DNA from: Anaerolineales bacterium
GTDB lineage: Bacteria > Chloroflexota > Anaerolineae > Anaerolineales > DRMV01
Length of the DNA stretch: 5,351 nucleotides
Assembly: GCA_026991215.1 (NCBI GenBank)
Contig: JALXBY010000210.1
Coordinates: forward strand, 1 to 5,351
Direction of reading: 5' to 3'
The position numbers were made by a program, and so were the translations under genes. Below, piece after piece: positions 1 through 5,351 of this stretch; positions within the stretch are counted from its first letter, which is position 1; each line of letters begins with the position of its first letter. The notes below the pieces were generated by a model, which worked only from the letters and a program-made list of their open reading frames with translations, did not search any database and was not told the origin of the DNA.

Positions 1-655
1 GGACGGGCCAGTCGGCCATGCGGGAGCGGAAGGTCTCGAAGTGCTGCTGGGCCAGGACCGTCGTGGGAACCAGGATGGCCACCTGGGCCCCTCCCATGAC
101 CGCCTTGAAGGCCGCCCTCATGGCCAATTCCGTCTTCCCGAAACCCACGTCCCCGCAGATCAGCCGGTCCATGGGCCTTGGGGCGAGCATGTCCCCCTTG
201 ATCTCCTCCATGGCCTTCAACTGGTCCCGTGTCTCCTTGTAGGGAAAGGCGTTTTCGAAGGAGCGCTGCATCTCGTCGTCCGGGGGAAAGGCGATTCCCT
301 TGGACCGGCTTCGAACGGCCTGGATTTCCAGGAGCTCGGCCGCCATGTCCAGGAGGGCCTTCCGGACGGTTTCCTTCCGCCGGGAGAACCCCTTCCCCCC
401 CAGCCTGTCCAGCCTGGGGGCGGCCTGCCCGGAGCCCACGTATTTCTGGACCAGGTCGATCCGGGAGACCGGAACGTAGAGGCGCACGCCGTCGCGGAAT
501 TCCAGCTCCAGGTGGTCCTCCTTGGCGCCGCCCTTCTCGATGGCCTCTATGCCGAGAAAGCGGGAGATCCCGTGAACCGCGTGGACCACCAGGTCTCCCT
601 TCTTGAGCGCGAAGAAACCCCGGATGGCCCTGGCGGGGACGTCGGCCGTCTTCCC
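1..655 (-). CDS. mfd: Transcription-repair coupling factor Mfd, internal fragment (partial at both ends)
   Basis: Mfd is the cytoplasmic ATP-dependent translocase that removes RNA polymerase stalled at DNA damage and recruits UvrA. About 218 codons are readable. The first part is the CarD-like RNA-polymerase-interacting domain, with [17 protein letters not shown] at about 553-598 and the [16 protein letters not shown] stretch after it. A helical linker follows ([21 protein letters not shown]), then the helicase start: [16 protein letters not shown] with Walker A GDVGFGKT at 131-154, and motif Ia-like [10 protein letters not shown] full Mfd is about 1,100-1,200 residues, so this is roughly its middle fifth. 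The gene continues past the left edge. On its 5' side the Mfd likeness stops within about 10 residues of the RID; the UvrB-like N-terminal module is absent and lipoyl-domain sequence in another frame takes its place. The IDLVQKYVG wording recalls planctomycete Mfd (from memory). Family identification is firm; the 5' boundary is approximate. Confidence 0.88.
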
Positions 656-660
656 GGGCC
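640..660. other. Out-of-frame junction between E2 and Mfd coding sequence (probable chimera)
   Basis: Right of about 657 the minus strand reads as E2 (codon low ends at multiples of 3). Left of about 640 it reads as Mfd (codon low ends at 3n+2). No stop, start, Shine-Dalgarno, insertion-sequence end or target duplication is visible between them, and both proteins are cut inside conserved regions. The exact breakpoint is blurred by the GC-rich string cccgggccgggg at 653-664. This is a descriptive mark of a discontinuity, not a biological element. Confidence 0.7.
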
Positions 661-908
661 GGGGCCTCTTCTTCCACGCCGATGAGGGCCAGCACGGTGT
701 TGACAGGCACGGTCTGGCCTTCGGGCACCAAAATTTGGAGCAGCACGCCGTCCGCGGGGGCCGGGATTTCGGTGTCCACTTTGTCCGTGCTGACCTCCAC
801 CACCGGTTCGCCTTCCTCCACCGGCTCGCCCTCCTGCTTGAGCCAGCGGGAAACGGTGGCCTCAATGACGCCTTCGCCTAAACGGGGCAGACGGAGTTCC
901 ACAGGCAT
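654..908 (-). CDS. E2 component of a 2-oxoacid dehydrogenase complex, N-terminal lipoyl domain only (truncated)
   Basis: About 84 residues of a biotinyl/lipoyl domain start at the ATG at 906-908. The protein begins [20 protein letters not shown] and has the lipoylation hairpin [16 protein letters not shown]. Lys43 is the expected lipoyl-lysine. The domain ends with [18 protein letters not shown], the usual entry to the Ala/Pro linker of a dihydrolipoamide acyltransferase. In such complexes the lipoyl arm carries acyl groups from E1 to the E2 active site and electrons to E3. The peripheral-subunit-binding domain and the catalytic domain (HxxxD motif) should follow but do not. From about residue 85 the DNA encodes Mfd in a different frame. 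The E2 frame itself stays open to the left edge, so an automatic caller would report a long hybrid gene over 1-908; the part beyond about 654 should not be believed. The gene lies 49 bases after the acyl-CoA synthetase on the same strand. Substrate class (pyruvate, 2-oxoglutarate or branched-chain) cannot be told from this domain. Confidence 0.85.
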
Positions 909-916
909 GGTCCTGA

Positions 917-924
917 CCTCCTTT
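917..924 (-). promoter_or_regulatory. Ribosome binding site of the E2 gene
   Basis: The minus strand reads AAAGGAGG, a near-perfect Shine-Dalgarno, 8 bases before the ATG at 906-908. It fixes the E2 start so that the protein opens with the typical [13 protein letters not shown]. It lies within the 49-base gap after the acyl-CoA synthetase stop, which shows no terminator, so co-transcription is likely. Confidence 0.75.
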
Positions 925-957
925 CGAAAATTTGCTGGGAAGGCGCGTGGCGATATT

Positions 958-2844
958 TCAATGCTCGACATCCAGAATCACCCAAGGCCCCTGGCCCGGT
1001 GGGGTCTGGTACAGGGCCTCGACGACTGCCTGGTACCGGGCCAGCACGTGGCGTCGGCGGACCTTGAGGGTGGGGGTGAGCATGCCATCTTCCATGGTCA
1101 GGGTTTCGGGGAGCAGGGCCACCCGGCGGATGCGCATCCAGCGGGGGTAGCGTTGGTTGAGGGTGCGCACCAGGCGGGTTATCTCGTCGTGTAGCCGGGC
1201 ATCATGGAGGAAGGTTTCCGGGCTGCATGGCTCCTGGCACAGCCCCGCGCTGCGCAGCCCCTCCAGGCTCAGGAAGAGCAGGGCCGCGGCGAACTTGCGG
1301 CCCTCGCCCACCACCAGGGCCTGGTCCACCAGGATGGACTCCCGCAGCGCGTCCTCCATGGCCTGAGGCGCAATGTACTTGCCTGTGGAGAGTTTGAACA
1401 GGTGCTTCTTGCGGTCGGTGATGCGCAGATAGCAATCCTCGTCCAGTTCGCCGATGTCCCCGGTGTGGAACCAGCCTTCTTCGTCTATGACCTCGCGGGT
1501 GGCTTCGGGGTTCTTGTAGTACCCCTTCATGACGTGGGGCCCGCGGGTCAGGATTTCCCCATCTTCCGCGATGCGCACCTCGACCCCAGGGATGGGCTGG
1601 CCCGCGGTGCCAGGCCGGGGCCGCTCCAGCCGGTTCACGGTGATGACCGGGCTGGTTTCGGTCAGGCCGTAGCCTTCCAGGAAGTAGATGCCGGCCGCGG
1701 CGAAGAAGTGCACCAGTTCGGCCCGTAAAGCCGCGCCGCCGGAATTGGCCCATTTGAGGCGTCCGCCCAAAAGGGCCCGCCAGCGGCGGTAGACCAGCGC
1801 GTCCAGAATCCGCAAGCGCAGGGCCTGCAGGCCCCTGGGCGGGTTGAGCCAGTCGTAGGCCTGGGCCGCGGCCACAGCCTGCCGGAGCAGCCACCCTTGC
1901 AGGCCCTTCATGGTCTGGGCCCGTTCCTGGATGCGCTCGTAGATGCGTTCGACCAGCCGGGGCACCACGATGAACGCGGTGGGCCGGACCTCCTGGGCGT
2001 CTTCCACCAGCCGTTTGGGTTCGGTGAAGTACACGGCCGCGCCCAACCACATGAAGCCGTATTGCATCATGCGGGCGAAGATATGGGTCATGGGGAGGAA
2101 GGAGAGGATGACCTCCTGCTGGGGGACGAAGTGGTCGAAGTACACGCTGAACGCGGAAATCACGTTGAAGGTCAGGTTGCGGTGGGTGAGCATGACCCCT
2201 TTGGGCCGGCCCGTGGTGCCCGATGTATAAAGGATGGTGGCCAGGTCTTCGGGTTGGATGTTTTGACGTCGGCGGTCCACCGCGGTCGGGTCCTTTTCCA
2301 GCAGGGCCTGGCCCCGTTGGAGGAGTTCGTCCAGGGTCCATCCCTGGATGGACGGCGGGAAATTGGCCCGCTGCGCTTCCCACCGGGCCGACGGCCGCAC
2401 CAACACCAGGTGGCGGATGTGCTGCAGACGGGGGAGCAGGGGCCACAACCGTTCCAGCAGGCCCTCATCCGCGACGACGAGCACCTGGCTTTCCGAGTGG
2501 TGGATGGTGTATTCGATGAACTCCGGGGTATAGGTGAGGTAGATGGGCACGTCCACCATGGCCGCCAGTTGGGTGCCCATATCCACGAGGCAGAAGTCCG
2601 CGTTGCTGTGCATGAACATGGCCACTTTGTCGCCGGGCTGAAGGCCTAAGGCCATCCAGCCCGCGGCCAGCCGCCGGGCCCGCTCCTGGAACATCTGGGT
2701 AGACCAGGTCTCCCACTGGCCATTGACCCGCTGGTTGAAGGCCCGGGGGTTGGGGTACCGGGTGACGGCCTCGTCCAACAGGTCGGGAAGGGTGCGGTTG
2801 ACCTCGACCCGTCCCTCGCCGGCTGGTGCGGTGCAGATGCGCAT
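958..2844 (-). CDS. Long-chain acyl-CoA synthetase (AMP-forming), 628 aa
   Basis: This is a complete ANL-superfamily adenylate-forming enzyme. It activates a fatty acid with ATP to an acyl-adenylate, then transfers it to CoA, in the cytoplasm or at the inner membrane face. All family motifs are present in order: P-loop [12 protein letters not shown] (206-217), PMTHIFAR (251-258), SGGAAL (368-373), GYGLTETSP (391-399), WFHTGD (458-463), the hinge DRKKHLF (477-483), LSTGKYIAP (485-493), and the C-terminal catalytic lysine in TPTLKVRRR (K594). Length and the LSTGKYIAP form match the FadD15/FACL-like long-chain group (about 600-640 aa) rather than acetyl-CoA synthetase. The ATG at 2842-2844 is chosen because AGGAGG lies 7 bases upstream and a TATAAT lies further up. 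The frame is open much farther upstream, into the oppositely oriented glycosyltransferase gene, but that extension shows no family similarity. The downstream neighbour is the E2 lipoyl gene, 49 bases away. Chain-length specificity cannot be read from the sequence. Confidence 0.95.
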   Translation of the reverse strand: MRICTAPAGEGRVEVNRTLPDLLDEAVTRYPNPRAFNQRVNGQWETWSTQMFQERARRLAAGWMALGLQPGDKVAMFMHSNADFCLVDMGTQLAAMVDVPIYLTYTPEFIEYTIHHSESQVLVVADEGLLERLWPLLPRLQHIRHLVLVRPSARWEAQRANFPPSIQGWTLDELLQRGQALLEKDPTAVDRRRQNIQPEDLATILYTSGTTGRPKGVMLTHRNLTFNVISAFSVYFDHFVPQQEVILSFLPMTHIFARMMQYGFMWLGAAVYFTEPKRLVEDAQEVRPTAFIVVPRLVERIYERIQERAQTMKGLQGWLLRQAVAAAQAYDWLNPPRGLQALRLRILDALVYRRWRALLGGRLKWANSGGAALRAELVHFFAAAGIYFLEGYGLTETSPVITVNRLERPRPGTAGQPIPGVEVRIAEDGEILTRGPHVMKGYYKNPEATREVIDEEGWFHTGDIGELDEDCYLRITDRKKHLFKLSTGKYIAPQAMEDALRESILVDQALVVGEGRKFAAALLFLSLEGLRSAGLCQEPCSPETFLHDARLHDEITRLVRTLNQRYPRWMRIRRVALLPETLTMEDGMLTPTLKVRRRHVLARYQAVVEALYQTPPGQGPWVILDVEH

Positions 2845-2851
2845 GACCCTG

Positions 2852-2857
2852 CCTCCT
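2852..2857 (-). promoter_or_regulatory. Ribosome binding site deciding the acyl-CoA synthetase start
   Basis: The minus strand reads AGGAGG with a 7-base spacer to the ATG at 2842-2844. It decides against the much longer open frame that runs upstream, for which no comparable site or family similarity is seen. Confidence 0.75.
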
Positions 2858-2871
2858 GGAGGGGTAGGTTC

Positions 2872-2879
2872 ATTATACT
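2872..2879. promoter_or_regulatory. Overlapping divergent -10 elements between the acyl-CoA synthetase and glycosyltransferase genes
   Basis: The plus strand reads ATTATACT. Read on the minus strand, 2872-2877 is a consensus TATAAT. Read on the plus strand, 2874-2879 is TATACT. The implied start points would give a leader of about 20 bases for the acyl-CoA synthetase and about 30 bases for the glycosyltransferase, each with a Shine-Dalgarno at the right place. The island is conspicuously AT-rich in a GC-rich 72-base gap. No convincing -35 hexamer is visible on either strand at 16-18 bases, so these may depend on other contacts or on an activator. The minus-strand assignment is the stronger one. 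Confidence 0.55.
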
Positions 2880-2903
2880 TTACGGCACATCTTCCACGCG
2901 TGC

Positions 2904-2908
2904 AGGAG
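2904..2908 (+). promoter_or_regulatory. Ribosome binding site of the membrane glycosyltransferase gene
   Basis: AGGAG lies 8 bases before the ATG at 2917-2919. It supports this start over any internal methionine and places a short polar N-terminus ahead of the first membrane helix. Confidence 0.65.
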
Positions 2909-2916
2909 CCTGCCCC

Positions 2917-4443
2917 ATGCCCCCTTCGGCTCCGTCTTCCGCCCCACGCCCCTCGGTGTTCTTTTGGGCCATGCTCCTGGCCCTGGTCGCGGGGGGTTTG
3001 TGGGTTCGCCTGTTCGACCTCACGGACCCGCCCCTGGCCTTCCACCCCACCCGCCAGATGCGGGGCGCGCTCATAGCCCGCTACCTCTATTTCCGCCTGA
3101 AGCCCCCGCAGGAAGCATGGCGGATGCGGGTGGTGCAGCAAGTCATCGAGCATTTCGGGGCCTATGAGCCGCCCCTTTTGGAAGCAGGGGTTGCCCTGAC
3201 CTACCTCCTGGCCGGCCGGGAGGTGCTCTGGGTGGCCCGCCTGTACAGCACCCTGTTTTGGACCGCGACCGCGCTCCTGGTGGCCTTGTGGGTGGCCCGG
3301 AGCACCGGCGTGCCCTGGGCCGGCTGGGGCGCGGCCGCGTACGTCCTGGCCCTGCCTTTTTCCGTCAAAGCGGGCCGGGCCTTCCAGCCCGACCCCTTGA
3401 TGACCCTGCTCATCACGGCCACCGGGTACCTCGCCTGGCGGGGAAGCACGGCCGCGGAGGCCTCTGGCTTCACCCGCCGCGACCTGGTAACCGGCTTCGT
3501 GGCCGCGCTGGCCATGATGGTCAAGCCCTTTGCCGTGTACATGGTCGTCCCCATGCTCCTTGTGCAGGGCATGGTGCGCTGGGGGCGGGCCTTTTGGAAG
3601 CGGAGGGCGTTTTGGGCCACCCTGCTCGCGGCCTTTGGGCCATTCGTGGTGTTCCTCCTCCTCTTCCGCGGGGGCAGCGCCATCGAGTACTTCCGCCACT
3701 GGACCTGGGAACTCAGAAGCCTGTGGCTGGACCCCAAGTTCTACCCCCGTTGGATGCGCTTTGCTGGTGAGATTTTGGGGGTCGGATGGCTCGTGGTGGG
3801 CTTTTTGGGCGCCATGGCCGCGCCGGGTTCGGTGTGGCCCTTTTTGCTCGCATGGCTGGCCGGGTACGTGCTTTACGGCCTTTCCGTGCCGTATCAAATC
3901 ACCAGCCACAATTACTATCACCTTCCCCTGATTCCCTGGGTGGGCCTGGGCACGGGGTTCGTCTGGAGCCGCCTGTGGCCCGTGTGGGCCTCGCGCGGAC
4001 GTTGGTACCAGGGCCTGGTGCTGGTGGGCGCGTGGGCCTGGGTGCTCTACGGCTTTGCCGAAGGCTACACCGACGTGGCCGACACCTGGGACGACGAAGC
4101 CGCGGTCTTCCGCCGCGCCGCGCAGGTGCTTCCCGTGGACGTGCCGGCCATTGGCCTTGTGCCCGATTACGGGTATTCCCTGGCCTATTATGGGGAACGC
4201 TGGGTGAAGCCCTGGCCCTCCACCGCGGAACAGGCCCTGGCCCGGCTTCGGGGTCGCCCGCCGGCCGAGGTCGCCCAGGCCTTTCGCGACCGCACCGAAG
4301 GGTACGACCTCTTCGTGGTCATGGATTTCCGGGAGTGGGAACGTCAGGAGGACCTGCGCCGGCTGCTCCTGGACTACTGCCCCCTCCAGGTGGAGACCCC
4401 TGACGTGTTGGTTTTCGACCTGCGCGGATGTACCCTGCCGTAG
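2917..4443 (+). CDS. GT-C family membrane glycosyltransferase (GT39/PMT/ArnT-like), 508 aa
   Basis: This is an integral membrane protein with roughly ten hydrophobic segments. They include about 14-32, 110-127, 133-150, 160-174, 190-217, 232-250, 285-300, 305-322, 337-353 and 364-380, followed by a soluble C-terminal part (about 385-508). GT-C enzymes of this type transfer a sugar from a polyprenyl-phosphate donor to an acceptor on the outer face of the membrane. Family-like features are an acidic first outer loop after helix 1 (D34, D37), AYEPPLL (82-88), which resembles the usual HPPL stretch, RAFQPDPLM (154-162), VKPFAVY (202-208) and HNYYHLPLIP (331-340). The first loop carries FHPTRQMR (42-49) where classic PMT/ArnT proteins show a DE-type motif. 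The C-terminal part (DVPAIGLVPDYGYSLAYYGERW) has the alpha/beta look common in this family. It is divergent from the acyl-CoA synthetase and followed by a 337-base non-coding stretch. Donor and acceptor are unknown. The broad family call is solid; the exact activity is not. Confidence 0.85.
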   Translation: MPPSAPSSAPRPSVFFWAMLLALVAGGLWVRLFDLTDPPLAFHPTRQMRGALIARYLYFRLKPPQEAWRMRVVQQVIEHFGAYEPPLLEAGVALTYLLAGREVLWVARLYSTLFWTATALLVALWVARSTGVPWAGWGAAAYVLALPFSVKAGRAFQPDPLMTLLITATGYLAWRGSTAAEASGFTRRDLVTGFVAALAMMVKPFAVYMVVPMLLVQGMVRWGRAFWKRRAFWATLLAAFGPFVVFLLLFRGGSAIEYFRHWTWELRSLWLDPKFYPRWMRFAGEILGVGWLVVGFLGAMAAPGSVWPFLLAWLAGYVLYGLSVPYQITSHNYYHLPLIPWVGLGTGFVWSRLWPVWASRGRWYQGLVLVGAWAWVLYGFAEGYTDVADTWDDEAAVFRRAAQVLPVDVPAIGLVPDYGYSLAYYGERWVKPWPSTAEQALARLRGRPPAEVAQAFRDRTEGYDLFVVMDFREWERQEDLRRLLLDYCPLQVETPDVLVFDLRGCTLP

Positions 4444-4508
4444 CGCGGTGACCGCGGGCTGACCTTGGGGGAATTAGACAGGAGTTTTTCATGCGCTGAC
4501 ATATGCTC

Positions 4509-4584
4509 ACACAGAGGCACGGAGAACACAGGGTATTTGTCGGGAAAAGCCAAAATTTCCTCTGTGTTCTCTGTGTCTCCGTGC
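4509..4584. repeat. Imperfect inverted repeat of the 'cacagag / ctctgtg' dispersed family
   Basis: The left arm (4509-4533, acacagaggcacggagaaca and following) pairs with the right arm (4559-4584, cctctgtgttctctgtgtct and following). GCACGGAGA (4517-4525) pairs with TCTCCGTGC (4576-4584). ACACAG (4526-4531) then pairs with CTGTGT (4562-4567), leaving 8 unpaired bases (4568-4575) on the right arm. The right arm itself holds two near-copies of TCTGTGT. The loop is about 30 bases and AT-richer. Very similar 'acacagaggcacggagaacac' motifs recur between genes in many environmental bacterial genomes, where they behave like a short mobile or REP-like repeat; this is recalled, not searched. No transposase or clear target duplication is seen. 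Confidence 0.6.
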
Positions 4585-4624
4585 GTAAACGGATTAGGAA
4601 AATTTCCGTTTGCGCAAGTTTTTT
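4583..4624 (+). terminator. Terminator-like hairpin after the glycosyltransferase gene
   Basis: GCGTAAACGGA (4583-4593) pairs with TCCGTTTGCGC (4605-4615) as 11 base pairs including one G-U, with an 11-base loop. Three bases later comes TTTTTT (4619-4624). It sits 140 bases after the glycosyltransferase stop in the same direction. The large AT-rich loop and AT-containing stem make it weaker than the hairpin at 4692. Its left arm shares two bases with the dispersed repeat, so it may equally be part of that repeat's structure. Confidence 0.45.
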
Positions 4625-4691
4625 AAGAGACCATCTTCTCGTTTTCTGGTACACTCAACAAACCATAGCCACGTTCGCACGCGGGGCTTCT

Positions 4692-4728
4692 GGCTGCCGT
4701 GCTGCGGGCGCGGCAGCCCTTTTGTTTT
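4692..4728 (+). terminator. Strong rho-independent terminator upstream of the lipoprotein gene
   Basis: GGCTGCCGTGC (4692-4702) pairs with GCGCGGCAGCC (4708-4718) as 11 base pairs, one of them G-U, closing a 5-base loop (TGCGG). One base later the tract TTTTGTTTT (4720-4728) follows. GC-rich stem, short loop and T-tract on the plus strand are the full signature of an intrinsic terminator. There is no T-tract on the other side, so it acts in one direction. It lies 52 bases before the lipoprotein start and about 250 bases after the glycosyltransferase stop. It either ends read-through from the latter or a short leader transcript. Confidence 0.75.
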
Positions 4729-4766
4729 CCCCAAGTGCGGGTATGTGACCCTGGCAAGCACGTTTC

Positions 4767-4773
4767 GAGGAGG
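4767..4773 (+). promoter_or_regulatory. Ribosome binding site deciding the GTG start of the lipoprotein gene
   Basis: GAGGAGG lies 7 bases before the GTG at 4781-4783. No in-frame ATG gives an intact signal peptide: the first in-frame ATG encodes residue 80, well past the lipobox. GTG is therefore the only sensible start. Confidence 0.8.
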
Positions 4774-4780
4774 CATTCCG

Positions 4781-5351
4781 GTGGGCAGGAATCTCTGGTT
4801 CCTTTTCCCCCTTGTGCTGGTGGCCGCATGTGTGCGCGGCTATGGCGTGCAACAGGGCCTGTTTTTGGACGTGCCCCCGGCAGGGCAGACCATCACCCTG
4901 CCCCCGCAGGCGCCGTTGAAGGTGGTGGTCCGTTACCTGGGGCCGGAAACGCCCACCGCGGTGGTGCTGTACTGGCAGGGGGAAGGCCCGGCGGCTGGCA
5001 TCCAGGGCCAGGTGCCCATGGCCCTGCAGCCACGGGGGAACGGCGTGACCGAGGCCCGGCTCCCCGCGTGGCCCCTGCAGACGCTGCCGCCCGGCACCTA
5101 CCGGCTGTGGGCCGAGGCCCAGGGCGTGCCAGCGGCCTATGCCCGTTCTCAGGCGGCCCAGGTGCGTTTGCTCAGTTCCCAGGCCGTGGCTACCCTGCGC
5201 GCCCCTGGGCGGGTCGTGGTCCTTCCTCCTGTTTCCCCCACCCCGGCACCGGCAAGCCCGACCCCGGCACCGCCCACGGTGACCGCAGCGCCACCGGATA
5301 CCCCAACGCCCACGCCCCTGCCCTGCTACCGGGCCGCGTTCGTGCGGGATG
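4781..5351 (+). CDS. Secreted lipoprotein with Pro/Thr linker and the start of a probable NBR1-type Ig domain (partial, GTG start)
   Basis: 190 codons are visible and the frame is open at the right edge. Residues 1-17 form a type II signal peptide: a short N-terminus with one Arg (MGRN), a hydrophobic core (LWFLFPLVLV) and lipobox LVAAC with Cys17 as the lipidated residue. Residues about 27-146 look like a beta-rich domain (TITLPPQAPLKVVVRYLG and LPPGTYRLWAEAQG). Residues about 149-180 are a Pro/Thr/Ala linker (PTPAPASPTPAPP, TPTPTPLP). The last visible residues, CYRAAFVRD, match the opening of the Ig-like 'NBR1 central domain' repeats common in Anaerolineae surface proteins, which usually continue with a PDGT and TWRLRN pattern; this is recalled and the decisive part lies outside the window. 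The protein would be anchored on the outer face of the membrane. The function is unknown. A strong terminator 52 bases upstream implies its own promoter or read-through control. Confidence 0.82.
   Translation, partial: MGRNLWFLFPLVLVAACVRGYGVQQGLFLDVPPAGQTITLPPQAPLKVVVRYLGPETPTAVVLYWQGEGPAAGIQGQVPMALQPRGNGVTEARLPAWPLQTLPPGTYRLWAEAQGVPAAYARSQAAQVRLLSSQAVATLRAPGRVVVLPPVSPTPAPASPTPAPPTVTAAPPDTPTPTPLPCYRAAFVRD

Larger units (their letters stand above)
4444..4780. other. Non-coding intergenic stretch between the glycosyltransferase and lipoprotein genes
   Basis: No protein gene is supported in these 337 bases. The stretch holds, in order, an imperfect inverted repeat (4509-4584), a hairpin with a T-run (4583-4624), an AT-richer segment (about 4616-4670) in which no convincing promoter is seen, a strong intrinsic terminator (4692-4728) and the lipoprotein ribosome binding site. 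Short open frames here translate the repeat into QRHGEHR and LCVLCVSV-type strings, typical of spurious calls over this kind of repeat. Confidence 0.7.

Noticed and set aside
41..685. Long plus-strand open frame of 214 codons opposite Mfd
   Set aside because: It is a GC-rich shadow of the Mfd and E2 coding strand; the minus strand carries the conserved Walker A and RID motifs.
1202..2446. Minus-strand frame of 414 codons overlapping the acyl-CoA synthetase
   Set aside because: It is a shifted-frame shadow of the same strand, Pro/Arg/His-rich, with no domain; the true frame carries every ANL motif.
1897..2649. Plus-strand open frame of 250 codons opposite the acyl-CoA synthetase
   Set aside because: It is an antisense shadow. 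Its His/Gly/Asp-rich translation mirrors conserved codons of the synthetase.
2851..2901. -35 boxes for the divergent promoters
   Set aside because: At 16-18 base spacing neither strand has a hexamer resembling TTGACA (CGCGTG on the minus strand, gcctcc on the plus strand), so none was annotated.
2845..3921. The acyl-CoA synthetase frame stays open far upstream, giving a 987-codon minus-strand frame
   Set aside because: The upstream part is antisense to the well-supported glycosyltransferase, is low-complexity Gly/His/Pro-rich and has no family similarity. The ATG at 2844 has its own Shine-Dalgarno and -10.
4509..4584. Possible CRISPR unit or insertion-sequence end
   Set aside because: There is only one inverted pair, with no regularly spaced direct repeats, no transposase and no clear target duplication.
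4503..4748. Small open frames across the repeat (plus strand 4503-4748, minus strand 4319-4654)
   Set aside because: They are translations of the inverted repeat and of terminator hairpins, with no good ribosome site. Such strings are well-known spurious calls.
1..5351. tRNA, rRNA or riboswitch genes
   Set aside because: No cloverleaf with a TTCGA-type arm, no rRNA stretch and no recognisable riboswitch core was seen when reading through by eye.

Overview
The window is GC-rich bacterial DNA. It reads best as a chromosomal segment of a Chloroflexota bacterium of the Anaerolineae type. The evidence is a lipoprotein with a Pro/Thr linker leading into what looks like an NBR1-type Ig domain, a large GT-C membrane glycosyltransferase with a FHPTRQ motif, and a 'cacagag / ctctgtg' dispersed-repeat hairpin. 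The lineage is inferred from protein style; no database was searched. The far left end (about 1-655) does not match the rest. It encodes an internal piece of the transcription-repair coupling factor Mfd whose wording looks more planctomycete-like.

Layout. (1) 1-655, minus strand: Mfd fragment covering the RNA-polymerase-interacting domain and the first helicase motifs, open at the window edge and cut at its 5' side. (2) 654-908, minus strand: the N-terminal lipoyl domain of a 2-oxoacid dehydrogenase E2 protein, which stops being E2-like exactly where Mfd begins, in a different reading frame. (3) 958-2844, minus strand: a complete 628-residue long-chain acyl-CoA synthetase, upstream of the E2 gene and probably co-transcribed with it. 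(4) 2845-2916: a 72-base divergent promoter region with overlapping -10 hexamers on the two strands. (5) 2917-4443, plus strand: a complete 508-residue GT39-like membrane glycosyltransferase. (6) 4444-4780: a 337-base non-coding stretch with an imperfect inverted repeat, a weaker terminator-like hairpin and a strong intrinsic terminator. (7) 4781 to the right edge, plus strand: the start of a secreted lipoprotein, using a GTG start.

How the genes relate. The minus-strand pair fits acyl-group activation plus a 2-oxoacid dehydrogenase complex, both acyl-CoA metabolism in the cytoplasm. The plus-strand genes are envelope functions: a polyprenyl-sugar-dependent glycosyltransferase and a surface lipoprotein. 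The strong terminator separates them into different transcripts.

No clearly new biological system is visible. The most important observation is the abrupt out-of-frame E2/Mfd junction near 655. It is most simply an assembly or library chimera, less likely a genuine rearrangement. Secondary points are the symmetric divergent promoter, the repeat with nested hairpins, and the glycosyltransferase's unusual first-loop motif.
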